Positions 17,757-25,940 of a DNA stretch of 64,000 nucleotides are shown here, in pieces (position 1 is the stretch's first letter; each line of letters begins with the position of its first letter). The notes below the pieces were generated by a model that did no database searches, had not been told where the DNA came from, and saw only the letters and a list, made by a program, of their open reading frames with translations. This DNA is from SAR86 cluster bacterium (GTDB lineage Bacteria > Pseudomonadota > Gammaproteobacteria > Pseudomonadales > Pseudohongiellaceae). Made by a program: the position numbers and the translations under genes. Location: assembly GCA_002402175.1 (NCBI GenBank), contig NVVJ01000007.1:1-64000 (forward strand). The letters are read 5' to 3'.

Positions 17757-18163
17757 TAGAGCTGGAATTCAATGAGCGCTTGATCCACTTGCCCATCCAC
17801 CGACATGCTTATCACTAATTCCCATTTGCCAGGCATGTGAAAGCGAACCCCCTCAAGCAGATAGTCACCATTTTCTAGTTGGGCGGTGATCTGAGGTTGT
17901 GTAGGCAGGCCATGATCGTGCTCAGGCATGCCGCCGATGATAGTGAGTTGTTCAACACTAACGACCTGATCGTTGGCATTGCGAATACGAATATGCCAGC
18001 TGTGAATCTGATTGATAAGCAGTGGTGATAGTTCACTGTAAATCTCAATGACCAGTCCTTTTTCCGTGATGCCGCTTAGTTCTGCAGACTTTGTAGTCGT
18101 GGCGGCGAATGAAGGCATACTTATGCCAAGAATTATTAACAGTGTAAATAGGAAGGGTTTCAT
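17756..18163 (-). CDS. FixH/YtkA-like secreted protein
   Basis: About 135 residues from the ATG at 18163, which gives a clean signal peptide (MKPFLFTLLIILGISMPSFA). The frame is open upstream to 18223 but that part is not signal-like. The mature domain is an immunoglobulin-like beta sandwich of the YtkA/FixH kind: NQIHSWHIRIRNANDQVV, GGMPEHDHGLPTQPQ and FHMPGKWELVISM. Such domains often bind copper or chaperone haem proteins, and the HDHGLP segment could bind metal. The stop overlaps the di-haem gene start. Confidence 0.75.
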   Translation of the reverse strand: MKPFLFTLLIILGISMPSFAATTTKSAELSGITEKGLVIEIYSELSPLLINQIHSWHIRIRNANDQVVSVEQLTIIGGMPEHDHGLPTQPQITAQLENGDYLLEGVRFHMPGKWELVISMSVDGQVDQALIEFQL

Positions 18164-18329
18164 ATGAGTACTAAGTAGTGAGTTGGAGGGTTTAAATTTG
18201 TGTTGTATATGCAGCCAGAGCATCGCCCATCAGAATTGAGGATATTATATCAATGTTGCGGGTCGTGCTCAGGCTTTTTTGAGTGAAACCCGAATGATTG
18301 ATTGAGAGCATTATTGGGTTTAGTTGACA

Positions 18330-18358
18330 TTGACTAAAGTAAGCATAGTTACTATTCT
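18330..18358 (+). promoter_or_regulatory. Sigma-70-like promoter before the DUF6152 gene
   Basis: TTGACT and TATTCT are separated by exactly 17 bases, with a start expected near 18366, about 38 bases before the ATG at 18404. It is read from sequence only. Confidence 0.35.
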
Positions 18359-18403
18359 CCTCGTAATTACAGAAAATAGTTAATAATAGCGTTGGAGCAC
18401 ATA

Positions 18404-18823
18404 ATGAGCATTCGCCGATGGATAGCAGCAGTCACAGTCATCACCGGATTTGCATTGATGGCCTCTTCTGGCACTGCACACCACTCAAGCACACCTTTTT
18501 ACGACCCTGATAATCGGATTGAGATTGAAGGCACTGTGACACGGTTTGTTTTTAGAAATCCTCATGCTTTTTTGTATCTTGATGTGACTGATGCAAATGG
18601 TGAGGTAAGTGAATGGCAGATAGAACTTGGCGCTCCTGTGAGTATCAGGCGAACTGGGTGGACACCGGATACTCTCCCTATAGGAATGATTGTAAAGGCC
18701 TCTGGCCGAAGATCGCGTGCTGAAGGCTCGCAGGGCCTATGTTGCGTACGTATGACTAAAGCAGACGGTAGTCCTGTTCTAGAGGGTGGGCGTGTAGAAG
18801 AGCGAACGCAGCCGCCTCGTTAG
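18404..18823 (+). CDS. DUF6152 family secreted protein
   Basis: About 139 residues. The ATG at 18404 follows a GGAG ribosome site; an upstream in-frame TTG is less likely. A signal peptide ends near GTAHH, and the family pattern follows: AHHSSTPFYD, IEGTVTRFVFRNPHAFLYLDV and EWQIELGAP. Role unknown; the family is common in marine proteobacteria beside secreted redox genes. It lies about 50 bases before a second secreted protein gene and is probably co-transcribed with it. Confidence 0.85.
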   Translation: MSIRRWIAAVTVITGFALMASSGTAHHSSTPFYDPDNRIEIEGTVTRFVFRNPHAFLYLDVTDANGEVSEWQIELGAPVSIRRTGWTPDTLPIGMIVKASGRRSRAEGSQGLCCVRMTKADGSPVLEGGRVEERTQPPR

Positions 18824-18870
18824 GTTTCAGGTCAACATTAGATTCCAGGTCATCAAGAACAGGAGTAATT

Positions 18871-19611
18871 ATGAAGCGGTTATCGCTGGCAGGAATGCTA
18901 TTTAGCAAAAAACTAGCAAGTACGGCAGTTCTTGCACTGATTTTAAGTAACTCGATCCCACAACTAAGTGCACAGTCGGCAGTTCCCGATTTGTCAGGTA
19001 CCTGGGATGGTGGTTTTGGGGCGAGGCCAGTAAATGGCGAAACTGTTCCCTGGGGTGAAGACAATTTTCCTGTGCTTAATGAGCGTGCACTTGCCTATCA
19101 ACAGGTATGGGAGGAAATAATGGCTCCCAAGTATGATTGTCAGCCTGCTTCATCTCCGGCAATTCAGTATGACCCGTATCACATGGAAGTTACACAATGG
19201 CCTGATCGAGTACTTCTAAGATATGAGAAAGATGACCAGTTGCGCACTGTTTGGCTTGATGGACGTGAACCGACTTCAGTTGATTTCAGCATTCAGGGGT
19301 TCTCAGTAGGGCACTATGAAGGTGATGCCTTGATTGTAACTACTACTCATTTTGTTTTCGATGTCGCTGGATTTGATGACTACAATGGTATTCCTTCGTC
19401 GTCACAAAAAATTGTTACTGAACGCTATTGGCGAGACGGCGAGGACCTGAAACTGACACTGACAGTGGAGGATCCAATGTTCTTGCGCGAACCAACTTCA
19501 TATACCACTCGTTGGTTACCTGCCAGACCTGGCTACAAGCTGGCATCCTATGACTGCGACCCAGAATCTTCAAGAGCGTCAGTACGATTCTATCCCTCGA
19601 AATACAAATAA
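18871..19611 (+). CDS. Secreted protein of unknown function (DUF6152 partner)
   Basis: A 246-residue protein with a signal peptide (to about ISAQS/SAQSAVPDL) and the PDLSGTWDGG start typical of proteins found next to DUF6152 genes. The mature part is beta-rich with many acidic and aromatic residues (YDPYHMEVTQWPDRVLLRYEK, TERYWRDGEDLKLTLTVEDP). An AGGAG ribosome site precedes the ATG. It has two Cys, perhaps disulfide-bonded. I do not know a function. It is likely periplasmic and co-transcribed with DUF6152 and cytochrome b561. Confidence 0.75.
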   Translation: MKRLSLAGMLFSKKLASTAVLALILSNSIPQLSAQSAVPDLSGTWDGGFGARPVNGETVPWGEDNFPVLNERALAYQQVWEEIMAPKYDCQPASSPAIQYDPYHMEVTQWPDRVLLRYEKDDQLRTVWLDGREPTSVDFSIQGFSVGHYEGDALIVTTTHFVFDVAGFDDYNGIPSSSQKIVTERYWRDGEDLKLTLTVEDPMFLREPTSYTTRWLPARPGYKLASYDCDPESSRASVRFYPSKYK

Positions 19612-19660
19612 AAAACAGTGGGCTGCAGGAATAGGGTAAATATTCCGGTGGCTCAGCACT

Positions 19661-20197
19661 ATGACCAAGCATAATTCTCTTTACGATCAGGCAGACTCTT
19701 TTGGATGGATTTCAATCGGTCTGCACTGGGCAACGACTATCGCCGTTCTGGTTTTATGGTTTGTTGGTCAGAGTATTTTATCCCAAGCTGTTGATGAAAT
19801 TGACGCTCGTCGTTCCCTGCATATAACCATCGGTTTGATTGTATGGTTGCCAATAGCGGCGCGTATAGTTTGGAGACTTCGAACAAAACATCCACAACTT
19901 AGAGGCCAGACTACCTGGGTGCGCAACACCGCAAGAGCTGCACATTATTTAATGCTGGCCGCTCTCAGTGTCATGCTGGTTTCAGGGCCTACAATGGCCT
20001 GGATGCGATATTTTAGTTCTCCTGAGGGAGCATCAACCGCAGACATAGCTTTTGTGTTTCATTCAACGGCCGCCATGATATTGGCTGGTTTAGTTTCTAT
20101 ACATATTCTTGGCGCGCTGAAGCATTTGATGTTTCATGATGATGAAACGGTTGCGCGTATATTTGTGCCAAGGCGTGACGGTGAGGGCTCAAGTTGA
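19661..20197 (+). CDS. Cytochrome b561 family protein
   Basis: A 178-residue inner-membrane di-haem b cytochrome with four helices. Expected haem-ligand His residues are seen in SIGLHWATTIAVLVLWF (first helix), RSLHITIGLIVWLP, AHYLMLAALSVMLVSG and FHSTAAMILAGLVSIHILGALKHLMFHDDE. It moves electrons between the quinone pool and periplasmic partners, which would suit the secreted redox proteins nearby. It is the last of three same-strand genes from 18404. Confidence 0.88.
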   Translation: MTKHNSLYDQADSFGWISIGLHWATTIAVLVLWFVGQSILSQAVDEIDARRSLHITIGLIVWLPIAARIVWRLRTKHPQLRGQTTWVRNTARAAHYLMLAALSVMLVSGPTMAWMRYFSSPEGASTADIAFVFHSTAAMILAGLVSIHILGALKHLMFHDDETVARIFVPRRDGEGSS

Positions 20198-20233
20198 AGC
20201 TGTTCTATAATAGTTTTGCCAAGCTTAGGTTGG

Positions 20234-21169
20234 TTATAAAATTTCCTTATACCAATGGCTAAGGTCTCTGTTAGTGATTTCTTCAACTATCTTAATATCA
20301 TCATAAAACTCGCTAATAATCGTTTTCTTTAATTCGTTATCAATAGTCTTTCTTTTTCCAGGCTTGGAATTAAACTTTTTTTCAAATTCCTTTACGTAGG
20401 TCATTATGCGTAAGTTCTTAATGCCAGTAACCTGTTTGAATTTATTGATATAAGGTTCGAGGAGAGTAGGAACTTTTCGAACGAGGTTGGCGAAATGAGA
20501 AGACCTATAGGTTTGATTTTCATTGTGAACTTCAAAATCAATTTTTTCTTCCAGATTTGTAACTCCAATAAATGTTAATATTTCGTCATATATTTTTTTA
20601 GTATCTTTTACGAAATCTTCGAAGAAAACAATTTTAATTTGATCTTTAGGAAATATAGCAAGCGCTTTTGTTAGCTGCTCGCCGAACATTCCTATATCTC
20701 TATATAAGTAAAGTTCTTTTACTTTGCTGGCTCTTGGTAGTGATTTTCCTTCGCTGCGCTCTTGCTGCATATTCCATGCTTTTTCAAACTGCATTTGATC
20801 TTCCATGCTTATAGAGAACCAGAACGAGTGCAGTGACAATGCTACTTCTAATGGATTTCTTAGCATTACAATAATTTTGGCATCGGGATTGAATTCATGA
20901 ATTCTCGATAACGCTACCTTTGAATACAGAGTCCAAACTGAGCCTTCGCCATAGGCGACATGTTCGGGTTGTATGTTGTCAAAAAGTGCGACATAATTTT
21001 CGAGAGTGGTTATGCGTTTATCTCTTGGAAGATCACTAGCCCAATAATGCGGCTCTTTTTGATAGGTAAAAAATACATTTGAATGTTGTCTTAGGTATTC
21101 GCTAAGCGAAGTTGTACCGCATTTTGGCCCTCCGACGATAAAGAAATTAGGAATTTTTTTGGAGCTCAA
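20234..21169 (-). CDS. Sulfotransferase (PAPS-dependent)
   Basis: A 311-residue cytosolic enzyme that moves sulfate from PAPS to a glycan or other acceptor. The 5'-phosphosulfate loop is VGGPKCGTTSLSEYL near the N terminus, and the 3'-phosphate site is KIIVMLRNPLEVALSLHSF. The start is a TTG at 21169 with an AAAGG ribosome site 7 bases upstream; no ATG is closer. The gene is more AT-rich than its neighbours and opens the surface-glycan region, so a sulfated exopolysaccharide is likely. Confidence 0.9.
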   Translation of the reverse strand: MSSKKIPNFFIVGGPKCGTTSLSEYLRQHSNVFFTYQKEPHYWASDLPRDKRITTLENYVALFDNIQPEHVAYGEGSVWTLYSKVALSRIHEFNPDAKIIVMLRNPLEVALSLHSFWFSISMEDQMQFEKAWNMQQERSEGKSLPRASKVKELYLYRDIGMFGEQLTKALAIFPKDQIKIVFFEDFVKDTKKIYDEILTFIGVTNLEEKIDFEVHNENQTYRSSHFANLVRKVPTLLEPYINKFKQVTGIKNLRIMTYVKEFEKKFNSKPGKRKTIDNELKKTIISEFYDDIKIVEEITNRDLSHWYKEIL

Positions 21170-21333
21170 AACTAATACCTTTAAAATAGTTCAGCGAAGC
21201 CATTCTTAGAGAATGAATTAGGGTTACGCTTTAAATATTCCAATATGATAATGCGAAATACTGAATTGCGCAATTGTCTAACTAGCTGTATGTTGAATCG
21301 TCTCGTAACTTTATTTCTTTATCACATATTCTC

Positions 21334-22599
21334 ATGAAAATATCTTGTTATAAACACCAGGAATTTGAAGACTCACAATTAATATCAGCAAACATAGATG
21401 GCTTGGAGCTTTGGTTCAGATTTCCAAAAACGTTTGAACATGATTGTGGTGATGCTTCCCCCTTGGTGGTTGCGTCCTTGATCCCGGCAATGCTGCTAGG
21501 CGAAGACATCGAACTTTCTGATGAATTATTCATATCCCCTCTTTTGTTCAGTAATTTGACTGCTCTACAAGAAATCTACTGTTCCTGGAATCCAATATTT
21601 AAACATATAAACATTCGAGCGCGATTACAGGAGCCAGTTGCCAGACGATCTGGTAAGGCCTGTTTTTTTTCTGGCGGTGTAGACGGTTCGTATTCTCTGC
21701 TGCAACATTCCGATAGCATCGACTATGCTGTATTGGTCAATGGTTTTGATTTCAATATGGATGATGCAACCTGGCGAGTCATGATAGCCAGGAATGAACA
21801 CCTGGCAAAAAGCCTTGGAATAACTCTTATTCCCGTAGAAACCAATTTCAAATATTTCACATCGGCCTTCGGGATAGCTCGACAGTGCAACTTTGGGGCT
21901 GTACTGATTTGTATTGGCCAGATAATAGGGTTTGATGTGTTATATATCGCAGCCGGCCTGACATACAGAAATATTCTTCCTGATGGCTCACATGTCCTTA
22001 CCGATCCGCTTTGGACTACAGAATCAACAGCAATAATCCATACTGGCATGGAAGCTGATAGAAGGGCAAAGATTGAAAAAATTAGCGAGAATGAAATTGC
22101 CTTAAGCAACCTTTGGGTATGCTGGAAAGACCCTAGTGCAAACTGCGGAGAATGTGATAAATGTATGCGAACATACATAGCTCTTAGAATTTGCGGTATA
22201 GATAATTTTGAATTTGAGAAGAAAATTTCCATCCGGCAAGTTAGCAAAATATCCATTCACAATAACGTGGAATTATCGATATTTGAATCCTTTCTTGAGG
22301 CTGCCATTCAATCAGAAAACCTGGACATCCAGTTGATTAAGGCTCTGAAAAATTTGATATTCAAGTACAAATCTAGAAGCTTTCTAAAGGATACTTTGCA
22401 GCAATTCTTTCCGGCGTTTATCAGATGGCGCCACAATGCAAGGCCAGAGCTGGATCGACTAGTTGACATAGGATTGACGCCTCGGTACTCAGATTCAATA
22501 GTACTTCAGGGTGTTAGAGAGCGGTTTCAAAAAGGTAAGGAGTTTAAAGAGCCAGAAAATATTGGTTCGATATTTTCTAACCCGAAGAGTGGAACCTAG
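21334..22599 (+). CDS. QueC-like PP-loop ATP pyrophosphatase
   Basis: A 421-residue protein. Residues ~100-285 form a PP-loop domain. The loop reads FFSGGVDGS, one residue different from the usual SGGxDS. A QueC-type zinc knuckle C-x7-C-x2-C-x2-C follows (WVCWKDPSANCGECDKCMRT). About 100 residues on each side are not QueC-like. No queuosine genes are near, and it sits beside a sulfotransferase and glycosyltransferases, so it may activate a carboxyl or nitrile group on a cell-surface building block. It is divergent from the sulfotransferase. The domain call is firm; the substrate is unknown. Confidence 0.8.
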   Translation: MKISCYKHQEFEDSQLISANIDGLELWFRFPKTFEHDCGDASPLVVASLIPAMLLGEDIELSDELFISPLLFSNLTALQEIYCSWNPIFKHINIRARLQEPVARRSGKACFFSGGVDGSYSLLQHSDSIDYAVLVNGFDFNMDDATWRVMIARNEHLAKSLGITLIPVETNFKYFTSAFGIARQCNFGAVLICIGQIIGFDVLYIAAGLTYRNILPDGSHVLTDPLWTTESTAIIHTGMEADRRAKIEKISENEIALSNLWVCWKDPSANCGECDKCMRTYIALRICGIDNFEFEKKISIRQVSKISIHNNVELSIFESFLEAAIQSENLDIQLIKALKNLIFKYKSRSFLKDTLQQFFPAFIRWRHNARPELDRLVDIGLTPRYSDSIVLQGVRERFQKGKEFKEPENIGSIFSNPKSGT

Positions 22600-22665
22600 T
22601 ACCTGAACGTTTGCATGAAAATAGTCGATGATCACTTTCATGCGGAGTAGGCCGCGGTAATACTT

Positions 22666-23154
22666 TTAACCGGTACCTACATAGGGAATTAACCTGCCGC
22701 ACAACAATACCCCAGTCCATAGTATCAATGATGTATAGGCTACCAGTTTGGCGGTAATAGGCGATGTGGAATTCGAATTCCATGTATGCATGACCGGCCT
22801 GACTTTCCAGTAGTAAAGCAATGCATTTAACCCAGCTAAAATGATCAATATCATTTTGATCTGAAAACCAATGTTTATAGAGTAGCGTAAGGGGTCGCCG
22901 TGGAAAAATAGCAGGCCCGTGGTGAAATTCAATCCAAAGCCTAATAGTACCAGCGGCAGGAGTTTATGAGTGGCTGCAGGGTTCAAAGCGCTAAAGTGAC
23001 CAGCCATACGAAGATCTATAACGATTAGGCCTCCAAGCAATAATGAAAGGCCTATAAAATGAATTATCTCCAATACCGGCCATAGCCAATAGGTAGACTG
23101 TATCCATAAATTTAATGGACTGTCGACTACTAGTAATGCATAGGATTCCAGCAT
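22666..23154 (-). CDS. DUF6644-type membrane protein (copy 1)
   Basis: A 162-residue protein with four hydrophobic helices. Pattern: LEIIHFIGLSLLLGGLIVIDLRMAG (with a His in the first helix), LLPLVLLGFGLNFTTGLLFF, FQIKMILIILAGLNALLYYW. It resembles its upstream neighbour over the whole length, as a tandem paralogue. His and Arg/Asp residues inside helices recall b-type haem membrane proteins, but this is not proven. It is separated from the next copy by 12 bases and so is in the same operon. Confidence 0.75.
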   Translation of the reverse strand: MLESYALLVVDSPLNLWIQSTYWLWPVLEIIHFIGLSLLLGGLIVIDLRMAGHFSALNPAATHKLLPLVLLGFGLNFTTGLLFFHGDPLRYSINIGFQIKMILIILAGLNALLYYWKVRPVMHTWNSNSTSPITAKLVAYTSLILWTGVLLCGRLIPYVGTG

Positions 23155-23166
23155 GGTTATTCCTGA

Positions 23167-23643
23167 TTAAAAATAAGCAATTAGACGGCCTGCAATGATG
23201 GCGCTCACCCAGCTTAGCAAAGATGCTAATGCGATGAGCTTTGTTGTACCGCTAATTACTGCATTGTCACTTTTCTCGAAATCAACCGCGAGCTCATTTC
23301 TCAGTCGCGACTGAATGATTCCAGCTAGCACCATGCCCACAACAATACAGGCGACCTTCAACAGAAATGGTGTGCTATTGACGAAAGTCACTGCCTGGGA
23401 AGTAAACAAGAGAAATCCCGAAGTTGCGTTTATGATAAAGCCAAGCCAAGCAAGTTTGCTTAATGGTAAAAATGCCGCGGGTTGTAGGCCATGGAATAAC
23501 CCGAGTAGCCTCATATCACGCATTGAAAAAATACCAACAACGATAGCCAGCCCAACTGCATGCAGGCTAAGCAGAAAAGGGTATCCGTATAAAGATTCAC
23601 CGACCCAGATGGCGATCCTGGTATTTTCGAGCGTGTCGAACAT
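23167..23643 (-). CDS. DUF6644-type membrane protein (copy 2)
   Basis: A 158-residue, four-helix membrane protein. The pattern parallels the next gene: LLSLHAVGLAIVVGIFSMRDMRLLG, PLSKLAWLGFIINATSGFLLFTSQ, FLLKVACIVVGMVLAGII. It is probably the result of gene duplication with copy 1. Function is unknown. The pair lies among glycan genes but the family itself is usually found beside secreted redox proteins. Confidence 0.75.
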   Translation of the reverse strand: MFDTLENTRIAIWVGESLYGYPFLLSLHAVGLAIVVGIFSMRDMRLLGLFHGLQPAAFLPLSKLAWLGFIINATSGFLLFTSQAVTFVNSTPFLLKVACIVVGMVLAGIIQSRLRNELAVDFEKSDNAVISGTTKLIALASLLSWVSAIIAGRLIAYF

Positions 23644-23693
23644 GTTTTTGTTCCTGCTTCGTTTCGGTTATTGTTGAAGGCTTAGCAATTTCT

Positions 23694-24800
23694 TTATCGG
23701 TTTTGGACCAGTGAATTAAAATGCTGCTCCAATTTGTCTATTTGTTTTGATAAAACGAAGTGTTGCTTTACTTTTGCATGAGCCGCATCTCCCATCTGTT
23801 GCATTCTTTCTTCTGACGAAAGCAACGTAATGATTTTTTCGGCTAAAGCATCCGGTTTCTGCGGACTTACAAGATACCCAGTGACGCCATCGTCTATAAT
23901 TTCTGGTATTCCGCCTACGGTGGTGGCTATAGTAGGTTTTTTACAAAGACCAGCTTCTAGAAAAACCAATCCGAACGCTTCCTCTAATGATGGTTGTAAA
24001 AATAGATCGCAGGCCTGCATCCACTCCAATGCATTGGTAATTTGCCCTAGCAGTATAACCGAATTCTGTACTTTCAACTCTTCAATCAATAAGTGAAGTC
24101 TTTCATGGTCTGCTTCAGAGCCATCTCCAGCGATGTAGAGTTTGGCATCACGGAATTTTCTCTTCACTATGCTAAGCGCTTTAATGCTGTCATCGTGCCC
24201 TTTAATTGAGCCGAGATGGCCAAGTGAGAATATGATTCGGCAATCAGGTAGTCCGAGCTTGGTTCGCATATCTCCTTGTTCGGTATTGTGGCTAATCGAA
24301 TCCGAGTCGATTCCCCAGTGAATCATAGATACTTTTTCGCTAGACAAGCCAAGAGTTCCAATCATGAGATTCTTTCTGTCATCTGAAACAGCGAGATATC
24401 CGGTTAGAAAATAATAAAACAATCTATTCTTCCAGGTTGGTTTGAAGTATCGCAACTCTGATCGATGAATGGTGCTAATAGAAATGACGCGCAATATTTT
24501 TCCAATCAGTCCCGCGTAGAAGGAAGACGCCTCACAATGAGAGTGTATTAGGTCAATTTTTTTCATCTTAGATATTTTTAATAACTTCAAGAAGAGACTA
24601 AAATCGAACTTTGCGCGTTTCTTTCGAATTATGATCCACTCTTTGCTGCCCGCATAATGGTTCTTAACCCAGCGAGGCGGTCTTGAAAATACAACAAGCG
24701 TTACATTATTGCCTCGTTCTCGAAGCCCTTGATATTCTTCAAGGATATGTTTGGTGCGACCTCCTTTTTCTAGAGAATTAACTAAGATAATAATCTTGAT
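23694..24800 (-). CDS. GT4-family glycosyltransferase with non-canonical start
   Basis: A retaining glycosyltransferase of the GT-B fold. The C-terminal half is typical: FSLGHLGSIKGHDDSIKAL, and the E-x7-E motif EAFGLVFLE. The first canonical start (TTG at 24590) would remove the whole first strand. The frame stays open upstream to the TAG of the previous gene and there encodes the expected N-terminal pattern (KIIILVNSLEKGGRTKHILE). The codon where Met belongs is ATC (24798-24800), with AGGAG 9 bases upstream. The start is therefore a rare ATC, a point mutation or a sequence error. Likely a repeat-unit glycosyltransferase. Confidence 0.8.
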   Translation of the reverse strand: MKIIILVNSLEKGGRTKHILEEYQGLRERGNNVTLVVFSRPPRWVKNHYAGSKEWIIIRKKRAKFDFSLFLKLLKISKMKKIDLIHSHCEASSFYAGLIGKILRVISISTIHRSELRYFKPTWKNRLFYYFLTGYLAVSDDRKNLMIGTLGLSSEKVSMIHWGIDSDSISHNTEQGDMRTKLGLPDCRIIFSLGHLGSIKGHDDSIKALSIVKRKFRDAKLYIAGDGSEADHERLHLLIEELKVQNSVILLGQITNALEWMQACDLFLQPSLEEAFGLVFLEAGLCKKPTIATTVGGIPEIIDDGVTGYLVSPQKPDALAEKIITLLSSEERMQQMGDAAHAKVKQHFVLSKQIDKLEQHFNSLVQNR

Positions 24801-24812
24801 AACTATGATCTC

Positions 24813-25847
24813 CTAGTCCGCTGTGTTGAGTGTGTGATCAAGTTGGTTAGGGGCGCTACCATTGAGCAATTCATACAAAGGTTTGGATTGAGAGTAGGGG
24901 TCTGTTAAAGGGTCCCATATGGGGAATAACCGACGTTGGACGGCAGCGTAAAGTGTATCTATTTTGTTGGCGATTTGAATAGGAAAGTAAAGCCACCTTA
25001 AAAAGATAAATAACCGCCTGCGTCGTGCCCAATTATAGGTTGCTTCCTCAGAATAGAACTTATATCCCCACCTTTTTTCAAACAACCGGCTAGACTGATA
25101 GGTGATTTTTTTATTCCATCGTAGATTAAAGAATCTAAGGTCTGAAAACTTTGCTCTAGTACCAAGGTTGTCAAATAATATAGAGCTACCCGGCTCTACA
25201 TACAGTTTCAGTTTCCTGGCTTTAAGCTGCAGCCCGATATCAAGATGTTCGCGAATTGTGATTCTTGGTAACTCGATTGATTTGAAAATGGCGGTATTGA
25301 ACATGACGCAATGTAGTTCAAATGATTGTGATTCGGTAGTTTCTTTGGGAATTTCCTCATGTAAGCAGCGTCGATATGTCTTATGTTCAATTAAATATGG
25401 CTGATTCTCTACATCTACAACGCGGAACTCAGTCGTATATAAATGAGTGCGTATATCCGCACCGTCATCTACACCTGCTCGCTCGAGCGTGACCGGATAT
25501 ACGACTGCTGCATTTTGACGGTTAGCAGTTGTAATGAGAGGCGGCAACCAATCTCCTAACGGAATCGAATCGTTGTCCATAAATACGGTATAAGGAGAGT
25601 TTAGGAGAGGGCGTACTCGATCCATGGCCTCCATGGGAATGATGCACCCATATTCAATAATTTTATAGTTGTCTTTTGTGCTCAGAAACTGCCTGAGCTG
25701 TATCATGTCATTTTTGGGATAGCCTAGATCAAGGATGAGTAATTCAAATAATGCCACATCAGTATTCAGATAAATCTGCTCTATGCATTTGACCAAGCCA
25801 GAATATCTGTCGCGTGGGGTTATCACTATACTAACCGGTTTATTCAT
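24813..25847 (-). CDS. GT2-family glycosyltransferase
   Basis: A 344-residue inverting glycosyltransferase of the GT-A fold. The start PVSIVITPRDRYSGLVKCIEQI and the DxD-like metal site VFMDNDSIP (~residue 92) are visible. The C-terminal part is basic and amphipathic (RRRRLFIFLRWLYFP), which may lie on the membrane. It adds a sugar to a lipid-linked glycan. The TAG stop is in the same frame as, and directly before, the GT4 gene that lacks a normal start, so the two are translationally coupled or were once one reading frame. Confidence 0.85.
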   Translation of the reverse strand: MNKPVSIVITPRDRYSGLVKCIEQIYLNTDVALFELLILDLGYPKNDMIQLRQFLSTKDNYKIIEYGCIIPMEAMDRVRPLLNSPYTVFMDNDSIPLGDWLPPLITTANRQNAAVVYPVTLERAGVDDGADIRTHLYTTEFRVVDVENQPYLIEHKTYRRCLHEEIPKETTESQSFELHCVMFNTAIFKSIELPRITIREHLDIGLQLKARKLKLYVEPGSSILFDNLGTRAKFSDLRFFNLRWNKKITYQSSRLFEKRWGYKFYSEEATYNWARRRRLFIFLRWLYFPIQIANKIDTLYAAVQRRLFPIWDPLTDPYSQSKPLYELLNGSAPNQLDHTLNTAD

Positions 25848-25940
25848 ATTTGGCTTCGGTCTTTAAATCAATATTTAAGGATGCGTTCTAGGAATATATA
25901 CTGCTCGTGTCGTTCCGTAAACAAACAGGAGAACAACGAC

